Positions 21,596 through 31,437 of a stretch of DNA of 32,565 nucleotides are shown piece by piece. The DNA comes from Clostridium sp. ZS2-4 (GTDB taxonomy: Bacteria; Bacillota; Clostridia; Clostridiales; Clostridiaceae). A program made the position numbers and the translations under genes. Position 1 is the first letter of the stretch. Each line of letters starts with the position of its first letter. The stretch spans positions 1 to 32,565 of the forward strand of contig NZ_JAPPRQ010000024.1 of the NCBI RefSeq assembly GCF_026719745.1, in the 5' to 3' direction. The notes under the pieces were generated by a model. The model did no database searches. It saw nothing but the letters and a program-made list of their open reading frames with translations, and had not been told where the DNA came from.

Positions 21596-24178
21596 TTAAG
21601 TCATGTCATCTCGAAGTGCGTCAATAATATTTTCTCTTTTTATCTTGCGAGTGGCATAAAGCATTGTAATGAACACTACAAAGAGCACGCTGAATACGCT
21701 GATTCCGATACTGACCCACGGGAACACAAAATCGATATTGTCAGCCCCGCCGGCAACCATCCATTTGTAAATCAGCCAAGAAGAGATTGATGCTATGGGA
21801 AGCCCGAAGAGCAACGCCCTCATGCCATAAAAGACACACTCGAAATTCATCATCTTTTGGAAATCGCGGTCAGACATCCCCACAGAGCGGAGCATGGCAA
21901 GCTCCCGCCGGCGCAGTTTGATATTCGTGGAAATGGTGTTGAACACATTGGCAACCGCAATCAGCGAAATCATAATGATAAAAGTATAAGCGAACACGTT
22001 GGCAATGAATATGTAATTGCGGTTCTCATCAAGTATTTTATAAGAATTGTACAGGGTATAACTGGATTTAATTTCCGCACCCTTAATCATCGCTTCCATT
22101 TTAGCCGCCGACTGTGTGGGATTCTTTGACCGAAAGGTCAAGCCCTTAATAGCTACATGGGTATCGGGGGTTTCAAACTTCTCTTTGAGCGAATAGGGGG
22201 CCATCACCCTAAAAAAAATCGGATTCTTCGACCTGGAGTTTCCTAAGATCGGGAGTGTATCAGGCGGAACGGTATTGACAAACGTAATGCTTACGTTTTG
22301 CCCCTGTTCCATCTTCGGTTTGCCATTTATTTCGGGAGCGATGGTAAAATTCATGGAAGAACTCTTGAACATATCAATAAACTTGTCAACCTCCTGATTG
22401 GCTTTCATGTGGCTTGTCATTTTGGCAACTGCGATCATTTTCGCATTTTGCCCGGTATATTCCTCTGCGGGTAAGCCCAAGCCTTTGATAATGTTCAGAT
22501 ACGCGTTGTCATCAAGAAACTGGATTTCCATTGGCAGATTAACCGTTTCGTGCGGCGAATGTGAACCCGCGTATTCCCAGTAATAGTCTGAAAGATCGCT
22601 TGCTTTGGCAGCGCATGAATACTTCATAAGCGCTTGATACGAGCTTTCGTAAACACCGTCGGTGGTTTTTAGTTTGTCGTAAAGCTGCAACATTTTGCTA
22701 TCGTCCATGTCCTGCGTGGCCAAACCGATGTCATAGGTAGTAAACGCTACTGCCCGCTCCGACGCCTGTTTCATATCCGTTACAAAAGCACTGGTCGATA
22801 TAAACAGCACTATGCTTAAAACAAGTGATAGCACAATGCTGCGATAGCGTTTCTTGTTTCTTTTAAAATTCTTTAGCGCAAGGGTTCCCTCCAAACCGTA
22901 AATACGCTGCGCCAGTTTTGACGTTTTCACGGCTTTGGATTCAACTTTGACCTCGTTCGTCTGGCGAATACTCTCCATAACGGGAGTGCTTGCAGCCTTC
23001 CTGGCCGGAATATAGGCCGAAATCAGAATCGTAACCATGCTAACCGTCGCCGCAACGACAATTACGGGGATGGACACTTTCAAGGTTAAAGGTACGTTGC
23101 TGTACATAACGTTCCCGAAATTCCCAGCGACAACGGAAATCACAAGCCTGATACTGCCTATGCCAACAATAACGCCAATCGGTATGCCGACTACACCAAT
23201 GCAAAGTCCCTCAAACAGCACCGAATTTCGCAGTTGCTTTGCTGTGGCTCCTACCGACGAGAGAATCCCAAACTGGTGTGTGCGTTCGTTCAGCGATATG
23301 TTGAACGAATTATAAATCAGAAAAATCGAGCCTATCATTATCAAGGCAACCAAAATGCCGCCAACCGAGTACAGAAGCGTGTTGAACATATTATCGTCCG
23401 AAAGACCCATGAAGCGCAGCACATTATCGTTAAAGACATAGCTATGGCTTCCGGCTGTACTGCTTGCGTAAGCGTGAACACCACGCGGTTTTTTAAGCGT
23501 GACAAATAGGTTTAAGCTGTCCGCTTTGTCTTGTGCATCTGCTTTCGTTATCAAGGTATATCCCGGCGCGGAAGATTCCTCAAAACCGGGTCTTTGGCAG
23601 ATACCGACAACCGTGTAAGTTCTTTCGGCTTTTGGCACAAGAGTTTCTTTCCCGGAAATGTAAGGGGCGTGTTGACCGAGATTCTTGTTGCCATTCATGC
23701 GGCTTCCGACAGCAAGTGAAAGCGTGTCACCCTCCGCGAATTTAACGCCGCCGTTTGCTTCGACGCTCATCGAAACAAGAATCTCCCCACTGTTTTTCGG
23801 CAATCTACCTGAAACCAGGGTTATGGGCAAGGTATCAAAGGCTTCCTTGCTAAATCCGGCTATAAAAAGATACGGCTTGTTGGGGTTTTTCCCTCCGTCA
23901 AGTTTTGCGTAGCCGATATTTTCAAATGTTGCGGTGTTTGCAACTCCATTGTCGAGAGTTCGTTCCTGTGCGAAAGAGGAATCAACGTTCAAAAACTCGA
24001 CGTGCCAACCGCCGTATTTCTGGGCCGCGCCGTTTGCCAGATAGTTCAGCAGGGAAACGCCAAAGGTAGCGACTGCCGTAATCATGGCAGCGGACAGGAT
24101 AACTCCGATAACCGTTACAATCGTTCGTGTGCGACTCTTTTTCATGCCTTGCAGGGTAACTTTGTTTAAAATGTTCAT
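21596..24178 (-). CDS. ABC transporter permease with two FtsX domains
   Basis: 860 residues. An N-terminal helix at about 18-45 is followed by a large extracytoplasmic domain. The first FtsX core (helices near 265-295, 320-350, 370-400) has the SLNERTHQFGILSSVGATAK cytoplasmic helix. A second unit begins near residue 450 (SIVLSLVLSIVLFISTSAFV) with its own loop, and the C-terminal core has RRRELAMLRSVGMSDRDF. This is the MacB/LolE-like mechanotransmission class, in the Firmicute double-FtsX form used for antimicrobial peptide or lipid export. Its start overlaps the ATPase stop by four bases. The substrate is not known; linked kinase and regulator suggest induction by an envelope stress. Confidence 0.85.
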   Translation of the reverse strand: MNILNKVTLQGMKKSRTRTIVTVIGVILSAAMITAVATFGVSLLNYLANGAAQKYGGWHVEFLNVDSSFAQERTLDNGVANTATFENIGYAKLDGGKNPNKPYLFIAGFSKEAFDTLPITLVSGRLPKNSGEILVSMSVEANGGVKFAEGDTLSLAVGSRMNGNKNLGQHAPYISGKETLVPKAERTYTVVGICQRPGFEESSAPGYTLITKADAQDKADSLNLFVTLKKPRGVHAYASSTAGSHSYVFNDNVLRFMGLSDDNMFNTLLYSVGGILVALIMIGSIFLIYNSFNISLNERTHQFGILSSVGATAKQLRNSVLFEGLCIGVVGIPIGVIVGIGSIRLVISVVAGNFGNVMYSNVPLTLKVSIPVIVVAATVSMVTILISAYIPARKAASTPVMESIRQTNEVKVESKAVKTSKLAQRIYGLEGTLALKNFKRNKKRYRSIVLSLVLSIVLFISTSAFVTDMKQASERAVAFTTYDIGLATQDMDDSKMLQLYDKLKTTDGVYESSYQALMKYSCAAKASDLSDYYWEYAGSHSPHETVNLPMEIQFLDDNAYLNIIKGLGLPAEEYTGQNAKMIAVAKMTSHMKANQEVDKFIDMFKSSSMNFTIAPEINGKPKMEQGQNVSITFVNTVPPDTLPILGNSRSKNPIFFRVMAPYSLKEKFETPDTHVAIKGLTFRSKNPTQSAAKMEAMIKGAEIKSSYTLYNSYKILDENRNYIFIANVFAYTFIIMISLIAVANVFNTISTNIKLRRRELAMLRSVGMSDRDFQKMMNFECVFYGMRALLFGLPIASISSWLIYKWMVAGGADNIDFVFPWVSIGISVFSVLFVVFITMLYATRKIKRENIIDALRDDMT

Positions 24179-24858
24179 GGTCTCACCCTCTCGTCTCGCA
24201 CTACTTTGCCATCTGATATGCCGATAATGCGGTCTGCTTGCAGGGCGATATTTTCGTCATGCGTGACGACGATAAGGGTCTGCCGATATTTTTGATTGCT
24301 TAATTTCAGCAGATTGATAATTTCATGTCCATTTCGGCTGTCCAAACTGCCAGTGGGTTCGTCGGCAAGCATGACCGCCGGGGCGTTCATCAAAGCGCGT
24401 CCTATGGAAACACGCTGTTGCTGACCGCCCGAAAGCTGATTGGGTAAATGCGTTTTTCGGGCTTTTAGCCCAAGCAGGTCCAACAAGTCATTCAGGCGTT
24501 CCTCGTTGACCTGCCGCTTGTCCATCAGTATAGGCAAGGTGATGTTTTCCACCACATTTAGAGTGGGAATGAGGTTGTGAAACTGGTAAATCAGCCCAAC
24601 CTGCCGCCTGCGGAAAATGGCGAGTTTTTCATTGCTTTGGGCATATACATCCTGCCCGTCCAAATACACCTTTCCGCTTGTCGGCACGTCCACGCCACCG
24701 ATGATGTGAAGCAATGTGGATTTGCCGGAGCCGGAGGAGCCGATGATTGCGGTAAACTCCCCCTTTTCGATTGTAAGCGAAACATGGTCAAGTGCGGTAA
24801 CTTGGTTTTCGCCCTTGCCGTAGACCTTACATAGATTTTCAATTTTTAAAAATTCCAT
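24175..24858 (-). CDS. ABC transporter ATP-binding protein, MacB/LolD type
   Basis: 227 residues behind GAAAGGAGACTCAC. Walker A GSSGSGKST is at 40-48, the Q-loop Q92 in YQFHNLIPTLNVVENI, the signature LSGGQQQR at 142-149, Walker B VMLADEP at 162-168 and the switch H200 (VVTHDENIA). The Q-loop and LDS.NG region are those of the MacB/LolD/BceA group, which pairs with FtsX-type permeases. It energises the permease encoded directly downstream (ATGA overlap). Confidence 0.93.
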   Translation of the reverse strand: MEFLKIENLCKVYGKGENQVTALDHVSLTIEKGEFTAIIGSSGSGKSTLLHIIGGVDVPTSGKVYLDGQDVYAQSNEKLAIFRRRQVGLIYQFHNLIPTLNVVENITLPILMDKRQVNEERLNDLLDLLGLKARKTHLPNQLSGGQQQRVSIGRALMNAPAVMLADEPTGSLDSRNGHEIINLLKLSNQKYRQTLIVVTHDENIALQADRIIGISDGKVVRDERVRP

Positions 24859-24940
24859 TATGTGAGTCTCCTTTCTAATGGTTTACCTATATAATAGAAC
24901 CTTCAACTTACATCTGTGTGACTTTCAGGTGAGAGATTAG
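24859..24940 (-). promoter_or_regulatory. Regulatory gap before the transporter genes
   Basis: 82 bases between kinase and ATPase genes, the only gap in the island's gene set. On the - strand a TATTAT -10-like box lies about 30 bases before the ribosome binding site, with no good -35, as is usual for promoters that need an activator. GTGACT (24918-24923) and AGTCAC (24939-24944) form an inverted pair upstream. A binding site for the linked response regulator is likely. Confidence 0.45.
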
Positions 24941-25930
24941 TCACTTTGGGAAACGAATGGAAAATATCGCGCCGCCCTGCGGGTGATTTTTTGCGGTAAT
25001 CGTCCCTCCCTGCCGTGTTATAATCATCTTGCAGAGAGCCAATCCAATCCCGTATCCTGTAGCGTTTGGGTTTTTTCCACGATAAAACCTTTCAAACAGG
25101 CAGGGTAAATCTTCTTTTTCAAAGCCCGCGCCGCTGTCGTGGATAGTAATCTTGGTAAACAGTGGGTTGTCTGTGCAGACAATCTCAATCTTCCCGTTCT
25201 CGCCTGCGCTCTCCATGCAATTTTTGAGGATGTTTTGAATTGCTTCCGAAAGCCAACCTGAATCGCCCTGAATAATCATCCCTTTCGGTGCATCTATTTG
25301 TAAATCAATATCGTGCAGTTCCATTGGGATTAGGAACGGGCGAAGCGCGGCGCATATCAAGTTGGTTACATCTATCTGCTCGCTTTGGAACACCACAATG
25401 CCCGCGTCCAAGCGGGATAATTTCAATAGGGAAGTAATCAGCCAATCCATCCGCACAAGCAATTCTTCTGTTTCACGCACAAATGCTTTCCGCTCGTTTT
25501 CATCAGGGTTATTCGCTAACAATGACAGAATGAGGTTCGCGGATGTGAGCGGGGTTCGGAGTTGGTGGGCTATGTCGGCCAACGAATCGGCAAGATGTTC
25601 TTTTTCTTTTTTAAGCGCGTCATTTTGCTCCCGAATGCGCAACGTCATTTTTGTTATCTCGCTGTGCAGAATGGAAAGTTCGCCCTCGTCCGATTCACCA
25701 ATATACAGATGGTTAGCATTATGAAGCACAATATCGATTTGATTTGAAATCCGCGCAATGCTTTTGTATCGGGCTTTGGTAAACGCGAAAAACGCTGTGC
25801 CAAAGGCGGCGGCAGAAGCAATGGCAAGGATTCCCGCCGCCGTATTTATTGCAAATCCCAGCATTACAGTGGCGGCGGCCATTAAGGAGAACAAAATGGC
25901 AAACTGCCGAAACTCTCTATTCCGAAGCAT
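24941..25930 (-). CDS. Sensor histidine kinase of the transporter system
   Basis: 329 residues. Two membrane helices at about 10-27 and 31-50 are joined by only a few residues, so there is no real external sensor domain, as in intramembrane-sensing kinases. The phosphorylated histidine is H122 in DIAHQLRTPLTSANLIL. ATP-binding boxes follow: N box QNILKNCMES, G1 DSGAGFEKED, F box LFERFYRG and G2 GYGIGLALCKM. Its start overlaps the regulator stop by 14 bases. In related Firmicute systems the transporter itself often acts as the sensor for such kinases; that is inference here. Confidence 0.9.
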   Translation of the reverse strand: MLRNREFRQFAILFSLMAAATVMLGFAINTAAGILAIASAAAFGTAFFAFTKARYKSIARISNQIDIVLHNANHLYIGESDEGELSILHSEITKMTLRIREQNDALKKEKEHLADSLADIAHQLRTPLTSANLILSLLANNPDENERKAFVRETEELLVRMDWLITSLLKLSRLDAGIVVFQSEQIDVTNLICAALRPFLIPMELHDIDLQIDAPKGMIIQGDSGWLSEAIQNILKNCMESAGENGKIEIVCTDNPLFTKITIHDSGAGFEKEDLPCLFERFYRGKNPNATGYGIGLALCKMIITRQGGTITAKNHPQGGAIFSIRFPK

Positions 25931-26603
25931 ACTCGCCCCCCAATCTATACCCCGTCCCGCGAACGGTCAGAATTATTTGCGGGCTTGCTGGGTTGTTCTC
26001 TATCTTCTTCCGCAAGCGTTTGATGTACACGGTCAATGTATTGTCATTGACAAACTCGCCCGCCGCGTCCCACAATTCGTCAAGTAGCCTGCCCCTCGTG
26101 ATAATACTTTTGGGGTTGCGAATAAACACCAGCAACAAGCGGTATTCTAATGCTGAAAGAAAAACCTCGTTGCCGTTTTTTTTCACAACGCCGCTTGCCG
26201 TATCGACATGAAGCCCGCGAATTTCAAAATCCGACCCGGAACGCCCGCTTTTTCGCAGGGCGGTTCCAATTCGCGCAATCAATTCACGCGGACGAAAAGG
26301 TTTGGCGATATAGTCGTCCGCGCCCATGTTCAACCCGGTAACAACACTCGCCTCATCGCCGGAAGCCGTCAGAAAGATAATGGGAACATCTTGCGTTTCT
26401 TTGATTTCCGTGCAAACCGTAAAGCCATTTCCGTCAGGCAAAGAAATATCAATCAACGCCAAGTCAAATTTATTCCCGGCAAGCGCAGCAAGGGCTTCAC
26501 CCCGCGTAGGGGCGTGGGTGACTGTAAATCCCTCCGAGCGGAGCAAAAGTATAAGGTTTTTAGCGATTGCCTTATCGTCTTCAACCAAAAATATCCGTTT
26601 CAT
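25917..26603 (-). CDS. OmpR/PhoB-type response regulator
   Basis: 228 residues. The receiver domain has the acidic pair E8/D9/D10 (LVEDDKA), the phosphorylation site D52 (LIDISLPDG), T79 and K101 (KPFRPREL). The C-terminal winged helix has FLSALEYRLLLVFIRNPKSI and ends TVRGTGYRLGG, the standard OmpR/PhoB pattern. Phosphorylated by the kinase downstream, it most likely activates the transporter promoter at 24859-24940. The start overlaps the small HTH gene by four bases. Confidence 0.93.
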   Translation of the reverse strand: MKRIFLVEDDKAIAKNLILLLRSEGFTVTHAPTRGEALAALAGNKFDLALIDISLPDGNGFTVCTEIKETQDVPIIFLTASGDEASVVTGLNMGADDYIAKPFRPRELIARIGTALRKSGRSGSDFEIRGLHVDTASGVVKKNGNEVFLSALEYRLLLVFIRNPKSIITRGRLLDELWDAAGEFVNDNTLTVYIKRLRKKIENNPASPQIILTVRGTGYRLGGEYASE

Positions 26604-26794
26604 TTATTTTCATCATCCTTTACTTTACTACTCCTATATCGTCCGTCAGCCGGTTTTTCAGCGTCAACCGGAACAAGCCATGTATTTCCCATTTTTTTAG
26701 CTCCCTTAATCCGCCTGGCAGAGCAATGGTACACTACCATTCTGTCTGTGATTCCCCAATTTTTCGCTGCTTCTTTTGTCGTTATATAATCCAC
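26600..26794 (-). CDS. Small HTH DNA-binding protein, first gene of the island operon
   Basis: 64 residues from GTG 26794, seven bases after GGAGGTG. An ATG at 26809 in the same frame lies on the binding site itself and is less likely. The protein (MDYITTKEAAKNWGITDRMV, then VYHCSARRIKGAKKMGNTWL and VPVDAEKP) is a MerR/excisionase-like winged HTH of the type common in Clostridiales, with a basic tail. Its stop overlaps the response regulator start. It may control the operon; a link to excision of the island is possible but has no direct support. Confidence 0.7.
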   Translation of the reverse strand: MDYITTKEAAKNWGITDRMVVYHCSARRIKGAKKMGNTWLVPVDAEKPADGRYRSSKVKDDENK

Positions 26795-26815
26795 GCATAA
26801 CACCTCCATAGCTCT

Positions 26816-26844
26816 ATTGTATTTCTTTTGACAGAAATATACAA
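26816..26844 (-). promoter_or_regulatory. Promoter and operator of the island operon
   Basis: On the - strand, TTGTAT (26844-26839) and TACAAT (26821-26816) are spaced by exactly 17 bases. The two boxes are themselves halves of an inverted repeat (TTGTATTTC / GAAATATACAA on the + strand), so a dimeric regulator could cover the promoter. Confidence 0.65.
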
Positions 26845-26936
26845 GCTGAGGTATAAAACAAAAAAAATACGGGAGAGTGGAAAGGAGTTCACGCTCCTGC
26901 ACAGGCTAAAGATGTTAGGCGGCGTTAAAGGTCAGT

Positions 26937-26953
26937 AGCAAGCTCAGCCAAGT
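26937..26953 (+). repeat. Direct repeat flanking the GC-rich island, right copy
   Basis: AGCAAGCTCAGCCAAGT, identical to 21403-21419. Sequence to its right is AT-rich again. Confidence 0.8.
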
Positions 26954-27047
26954 GGGCTTTCATTGCGAAGCCAAGGATGCTACCGCATTGTTAAGACAAA
27001 GTCTAATTAGAAGAAATTTATTTGAGATGGATGAGAGAAATTTATAG
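26937..27047 (+). pseudogene. 3' part of the gene interrupted by the island
   Basis: An open stretch of 36 codons without a start reads SKLSQVGFHCEAKDATALLR followed by QSLIRRNLFEMDERNL and stops at 27045-27047. The reading frame across the repeat (AGC AAG CTC AGC CAA) is the same as that of the fragment at 21349, so the two halves join in frame. From 27048 to 27362 no gene is seen. Confidence 0.4.
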
Positions 27048-27242
27048 CTTACAGTGATGATTAGTTATAGAGCAAGAGAAATTTAAATAAGATCAATTTT
27101 ACAAGTTTGCAACTTTAGATGCGATTGAGTATATTACAAATGAAGTTAGATATAGAAAGGTAAATTAGATTAACGGATCTTAAAGAAAAGTAATTTAACA
27201 AAACTTACCAAATGTTATTTACCAATTCACTCATAGTAATAG

Positions 27243-27258
27243 TTATATATTTATATAA
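27243..27258 (+). promoter_or_regulatory. AT-rich operator-like palindrome upstream of katG
   Basis: TTATATA and TATATAA flank two T residues, 105 bases before katG. It resembles a PerR box (TTATAATnATTATAA) but has a two-base instead of a one-base centre and different inner bases, so it is only a candidate for peroxide control. Confidence 0.3.
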
Positions 27259-27332
27259 TTTACTGTAATAGCATTTATATGAGAAAGGCTACATTACCTA
27301 TATACACATAAATAAACTAGGTGTGCAGGTAG

Positions 27333-29564
<2,232 letters not shown>

Positions 29565-29635
29565 ATAAAAATAATCAGGTCAGTAGATAGTAGTATTAAA
29601 ACCTCATTACACATTGGAGGGCGGGTGGGATGTTT

Positions 29636-29761
29636 TTATTCAATTATAGTATCCATAGCAGTAAATACAGCACTAGCTTCTAAATCTTCTTTTACATCCT
29701 TAACTCTTACTGCAGTTTTCTTACCACCAGAAGTTAAGAAATTCATTACTAATGTTCTCAT
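29636..29761 (-). pseudogene. DUF2922-like protein, truncated
   Basis: 41 codons from ATG 29761 on the - strand: MRTLVMNFLTSGGKKTAVRV, then KDVKEDLEASAVFTAMDTII. This is the start of the small DUF2922 proteins of Firmicutes, which are usually about 70 residues. The C-terminal part is missing and there is no clear ribosome binding site, so it is a remnant. Confidence 0.5.
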
Positions 29762-29790
29762 TTACTACACAAGCATTAATATTTATTTGA

Positions 29791-29928
29791 ACTATTGCTA
29801 CTAATGAAATTTTAAAAAATGGAGATATGATTGGAGAATTCCCAGTATTTAAAGCAGGAGAAAATGCTATAGGTTTTAGTGAAAATATTAGTAAGGTAGA
29901 AGTTGGGGTTAATGAGGTGTGGATATAG
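29791..29928 (+). pseudogene. C-terminal scrap of a phage tail protein
   Basis: 45 codons without a start: TNEILKNGDMIGEFPVFKAG followed by ENAIGFSENISKVEVGVNEV. The GEFP..K.GEN.I.F...I.K.... pattern is that of the last strands of distal-tail-type phage proteins. It points to a prophage once present here. Confidence 0.4.
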
Positions 29929-30023
29929 AAATAGTTTTATATTATAATTAGATTTATAGTAGTATTTTAAGGTTAAGAAGAAATTATTTGTATAAAATAT
30001 CGATAAATAAATAGCAATTTGAA

Positions 30024-30221
30024 ATGGAAGAACTTATTGTTGAAATTGAACAAGGAATGGCAAATTTGCTTAATAATATGCAAATGTAGGAACTTAATAA
30101 GGTTTTATTGAAAAAGTTGCAATGGGTAACTATTGTAGATGAAGTTAATAATAAAGATTTAGAAAATAAAGAAGTAGATTATTGTAATATATTTATTTGT
30201 GCAAAGAAAGTAGAAGGTTAA
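30024..30221 (+). pseudogene. N-terminal scrap of a tyrosine integrase
   Basis: Begins MEELIVEIEQGMANLLNNMQ, has an in-frame TAG at codon 22, and goes on to IFICAKKVEG before a TAA at 30219-30221. The (I/M)F.SAK.VEG ending is the point where the SAM-like domain of clostridial element integrases begins (VEGCSEKS...). The catalytic domain is absent. From 30222 to 30310 nothing else is seen. Confidence 0.5.
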
Positions 30222-30310
30222 ATATTAGTGGCGTTGAGATTAGGATGAGAGCTTTAGGTGAGTTTATATAATTGATATTTATTATACAGTAGTAGGAGGG
30301 AGAGTACTCT

Positions 30311-30766
30311 ATGTTATATCATGCTTCAGGTGAAATAGTTGAGTTCCCTGAAATTAGAAAAAGTAAGTATACTAAGGATTTTTCATGGGGATTCTATTGT
30401 ACAAATAATTTTGAACAAGCAAAAAAGTGGGCTAGAAGAAATAGGCATAGGCCTACAATTAACTATTATACTTATATAGAAAATAATGATTTAAAAATAT
30501 TAAAGTTTAAAGAAATGAATGATGAATGGTTAGACTTTATTGCAAAATGTAGAAGTGGCTTTATACATGATTATGATATTGTTGAAGGACCTATGGTAGA
30601 TGATACAGTATGGAATTTTGTAAATGATTTTTTATCAGGAGATATTTCAAGAAAGGTATTTTGGGAGCTAGCAAAATTTAAATATCCGACTCATCAAATA
30701 AGCTTTCATACTTTAAAAGCTCTTGATTGTCTGAAATTTGAAAGAGGTGAGATTATTAATGAATGA
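30311..30766 (+). CDS. DUF3990 protein, ADP-ribosyltransferase-like
   Basis: 151 residues behind GGAGGGAGAGTACTCT. Three motif regions stand out: LYHASGEIVEFPEI (2-15), FSWGFYCTNNFEQAKKWA (24-41) and YDIVEGPMVDDT (88-99). This is the DUF3990 pattern, which is related to ADP-ribosyltransferase folds: an H in the first motif, a Y in the second and an acidic or E/D-rich loop in the third. Activity would be transfer of ADP-ribose from NAD to a target; this is inferred, not shown. Its stop overlaps the start of the next gene by eight bases, so the pair is translated together, as in toxin-antitoxin or defence modules. Confidence 0.75.
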   Translation: MLYHASGEIVEFPEIRKSKYTKDFSWGFYCTNNFEQAKKWARRNRHRPTINYYTYIENNDLKILKFKEMNDEWLDFIAKCRSGFIHDYDIVEGPMVDDTVWNFVNDFLSGDISRKVFWELAKFKYPTHQISFHTLKALDCLKFERGEIINE

Positions 30767-31205
30767 TGCGCTAAAAAATGATTTGTTTTATGTATGTTGT
30801 CTTATAGAATTTATAGGTAGGAAAACTAAAAATAGAAGGGCAACAATTGTTCAAATATTAGATAAAGAAGAACTAGCAAGACAATTAGATATTGCAGAAG
30901 TTAATCATTGTCTATCATTTGAGCAAGTTTCAGATGAAATAATAGAGTATTTTAATATACCAGAAGGTGATTATGATACTGTTGGATTATGTAAATATAA
31001 TGTTCCAAGTGTTCAAGCAATAGGAAAAGTGTATCAGAGATTAATAATAAGTATAATTTCAGAACAAGATAATTTAGTGGATATTTTATTCAAAGTATTT
31101 AATTCATTTATAAGTGATGAAATTTCAGATTTCAATTCATCTGTTTATTATAGCAATCCAGAGTATTTAAAGTATTCTTACTTAGAAGGAAGATTATTAG
31201 ATTAA
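30759..31205 (+). CDS. Partner protein of the DUF3990 gene
   Basis: 148 residues from ATG 30759, nine bases after AGAGGTG; an upstream in-frame start at 30738 lies well inside the DUF3990 gene. The protein is mostly helical and acidic (NDLFYVCCLIEFIGRKTKNR, LAEVNHCLSFEQ-like IAEVNHCLSFEQVSDEIIEY, and YNVPSVQAIGKVYQRLI). The last 35 residues are less conserved in appearance. I recognise this as the usual neighbour of DUF3990 genes in clostridia, similar to DUF3791-type partners, but cannot name the family. Position suggests it is the antidote or targeting partner. Confidence 0.65.
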   Translation: MNDALKNDLFYVCCLIEFIGRKTKNRRATIVQILDKEELARQLDIAEVNHCLSFEQVSDEIIEYFNIPEGDYDTVGLCKYNVPSVQAIGKVYQRLIISIISEQDNLVDILFKVFNSFISDEISDFNSSVYYSNPEYLKYSYLEGRLLD

Positions 31206-31208
31206 TCA

Positions 31209-31292
31209 CTTGGAGCGTAAGAGATCCTAAGTTAAGAGATTGGGCACCTCAAAATCATGAAATAAGTGATAGTGCAAAGAGAATATTTTCAA
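31209..31292 (+). repeat. Chimeric scrap of ydbC and the XRE gene
   Basis: 31209-31249 matches codons of ydbC around 18795-18840 with small deletions (SW..RDPK..LRDWAP). 31245-31292 matches 19445-19494 of the XRE regulator almost without change (AAAATCATGAAATAAGTGAT, then AGTGCAAAGAGAATATTTTC). The joint is at GCACCT, a short sequence both source genes share. Confidence 0.75.
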
Positions 31293-31337
31293 TAAAATAC
31301 TAGTTATTTCAAATATAGAACTTGCTTAATGTGAGTG

Positions 31338-31437
31338 GAATAAATGTTTAAAATACAATGTCGGAAGACATCAATTTTTCAGACAATCTTCTATGAATAA
31401 CTTTTCTCTGTTTAAGCTTTATAACAGGAGGAGAAAA
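31338..31437 (+). promoter_or_regulatory. Possible structured leader of yjdF
   Basis: ATGTC (31358-31362) and GACAT (31367-31371) form a five-base-pair stem with a GGAA tetraloop, and further short complementary stretches follow before the ribosome binding site. Many yjdF genes carry a dedicated riboswitch (the yjdF motif). I cannot confirm the consensus from memory, so this is only a candidate. Confidence 0.25.

Larger units (their letters stand above)
21420..26936. other. GC-rich inserted block (transporter and two-component system)
   Basis: The AT-rich surroundings change abruptly to a block near 50% GC by eye, with different codon use, and change back at the right-hand repeat. All genes in it lie on the - strand and form one functional set: HTH protein, response regulator, kinase, ATPase, permease. 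No recombinase or transposase is encoded inside. It most likely came from a higher-GC member of the Clostridia or another Firmicute. Confidence 0.8.

Noticed and set aside
21452-26800. Many long + strand open frames across the GC-rich block
   Set aside because: They mirror the - strand genes for permease, ATPase, kinase and regulator, have no ribosome binding sites and encode no recognisable domains. High GC lowers stop-codon frequency there.
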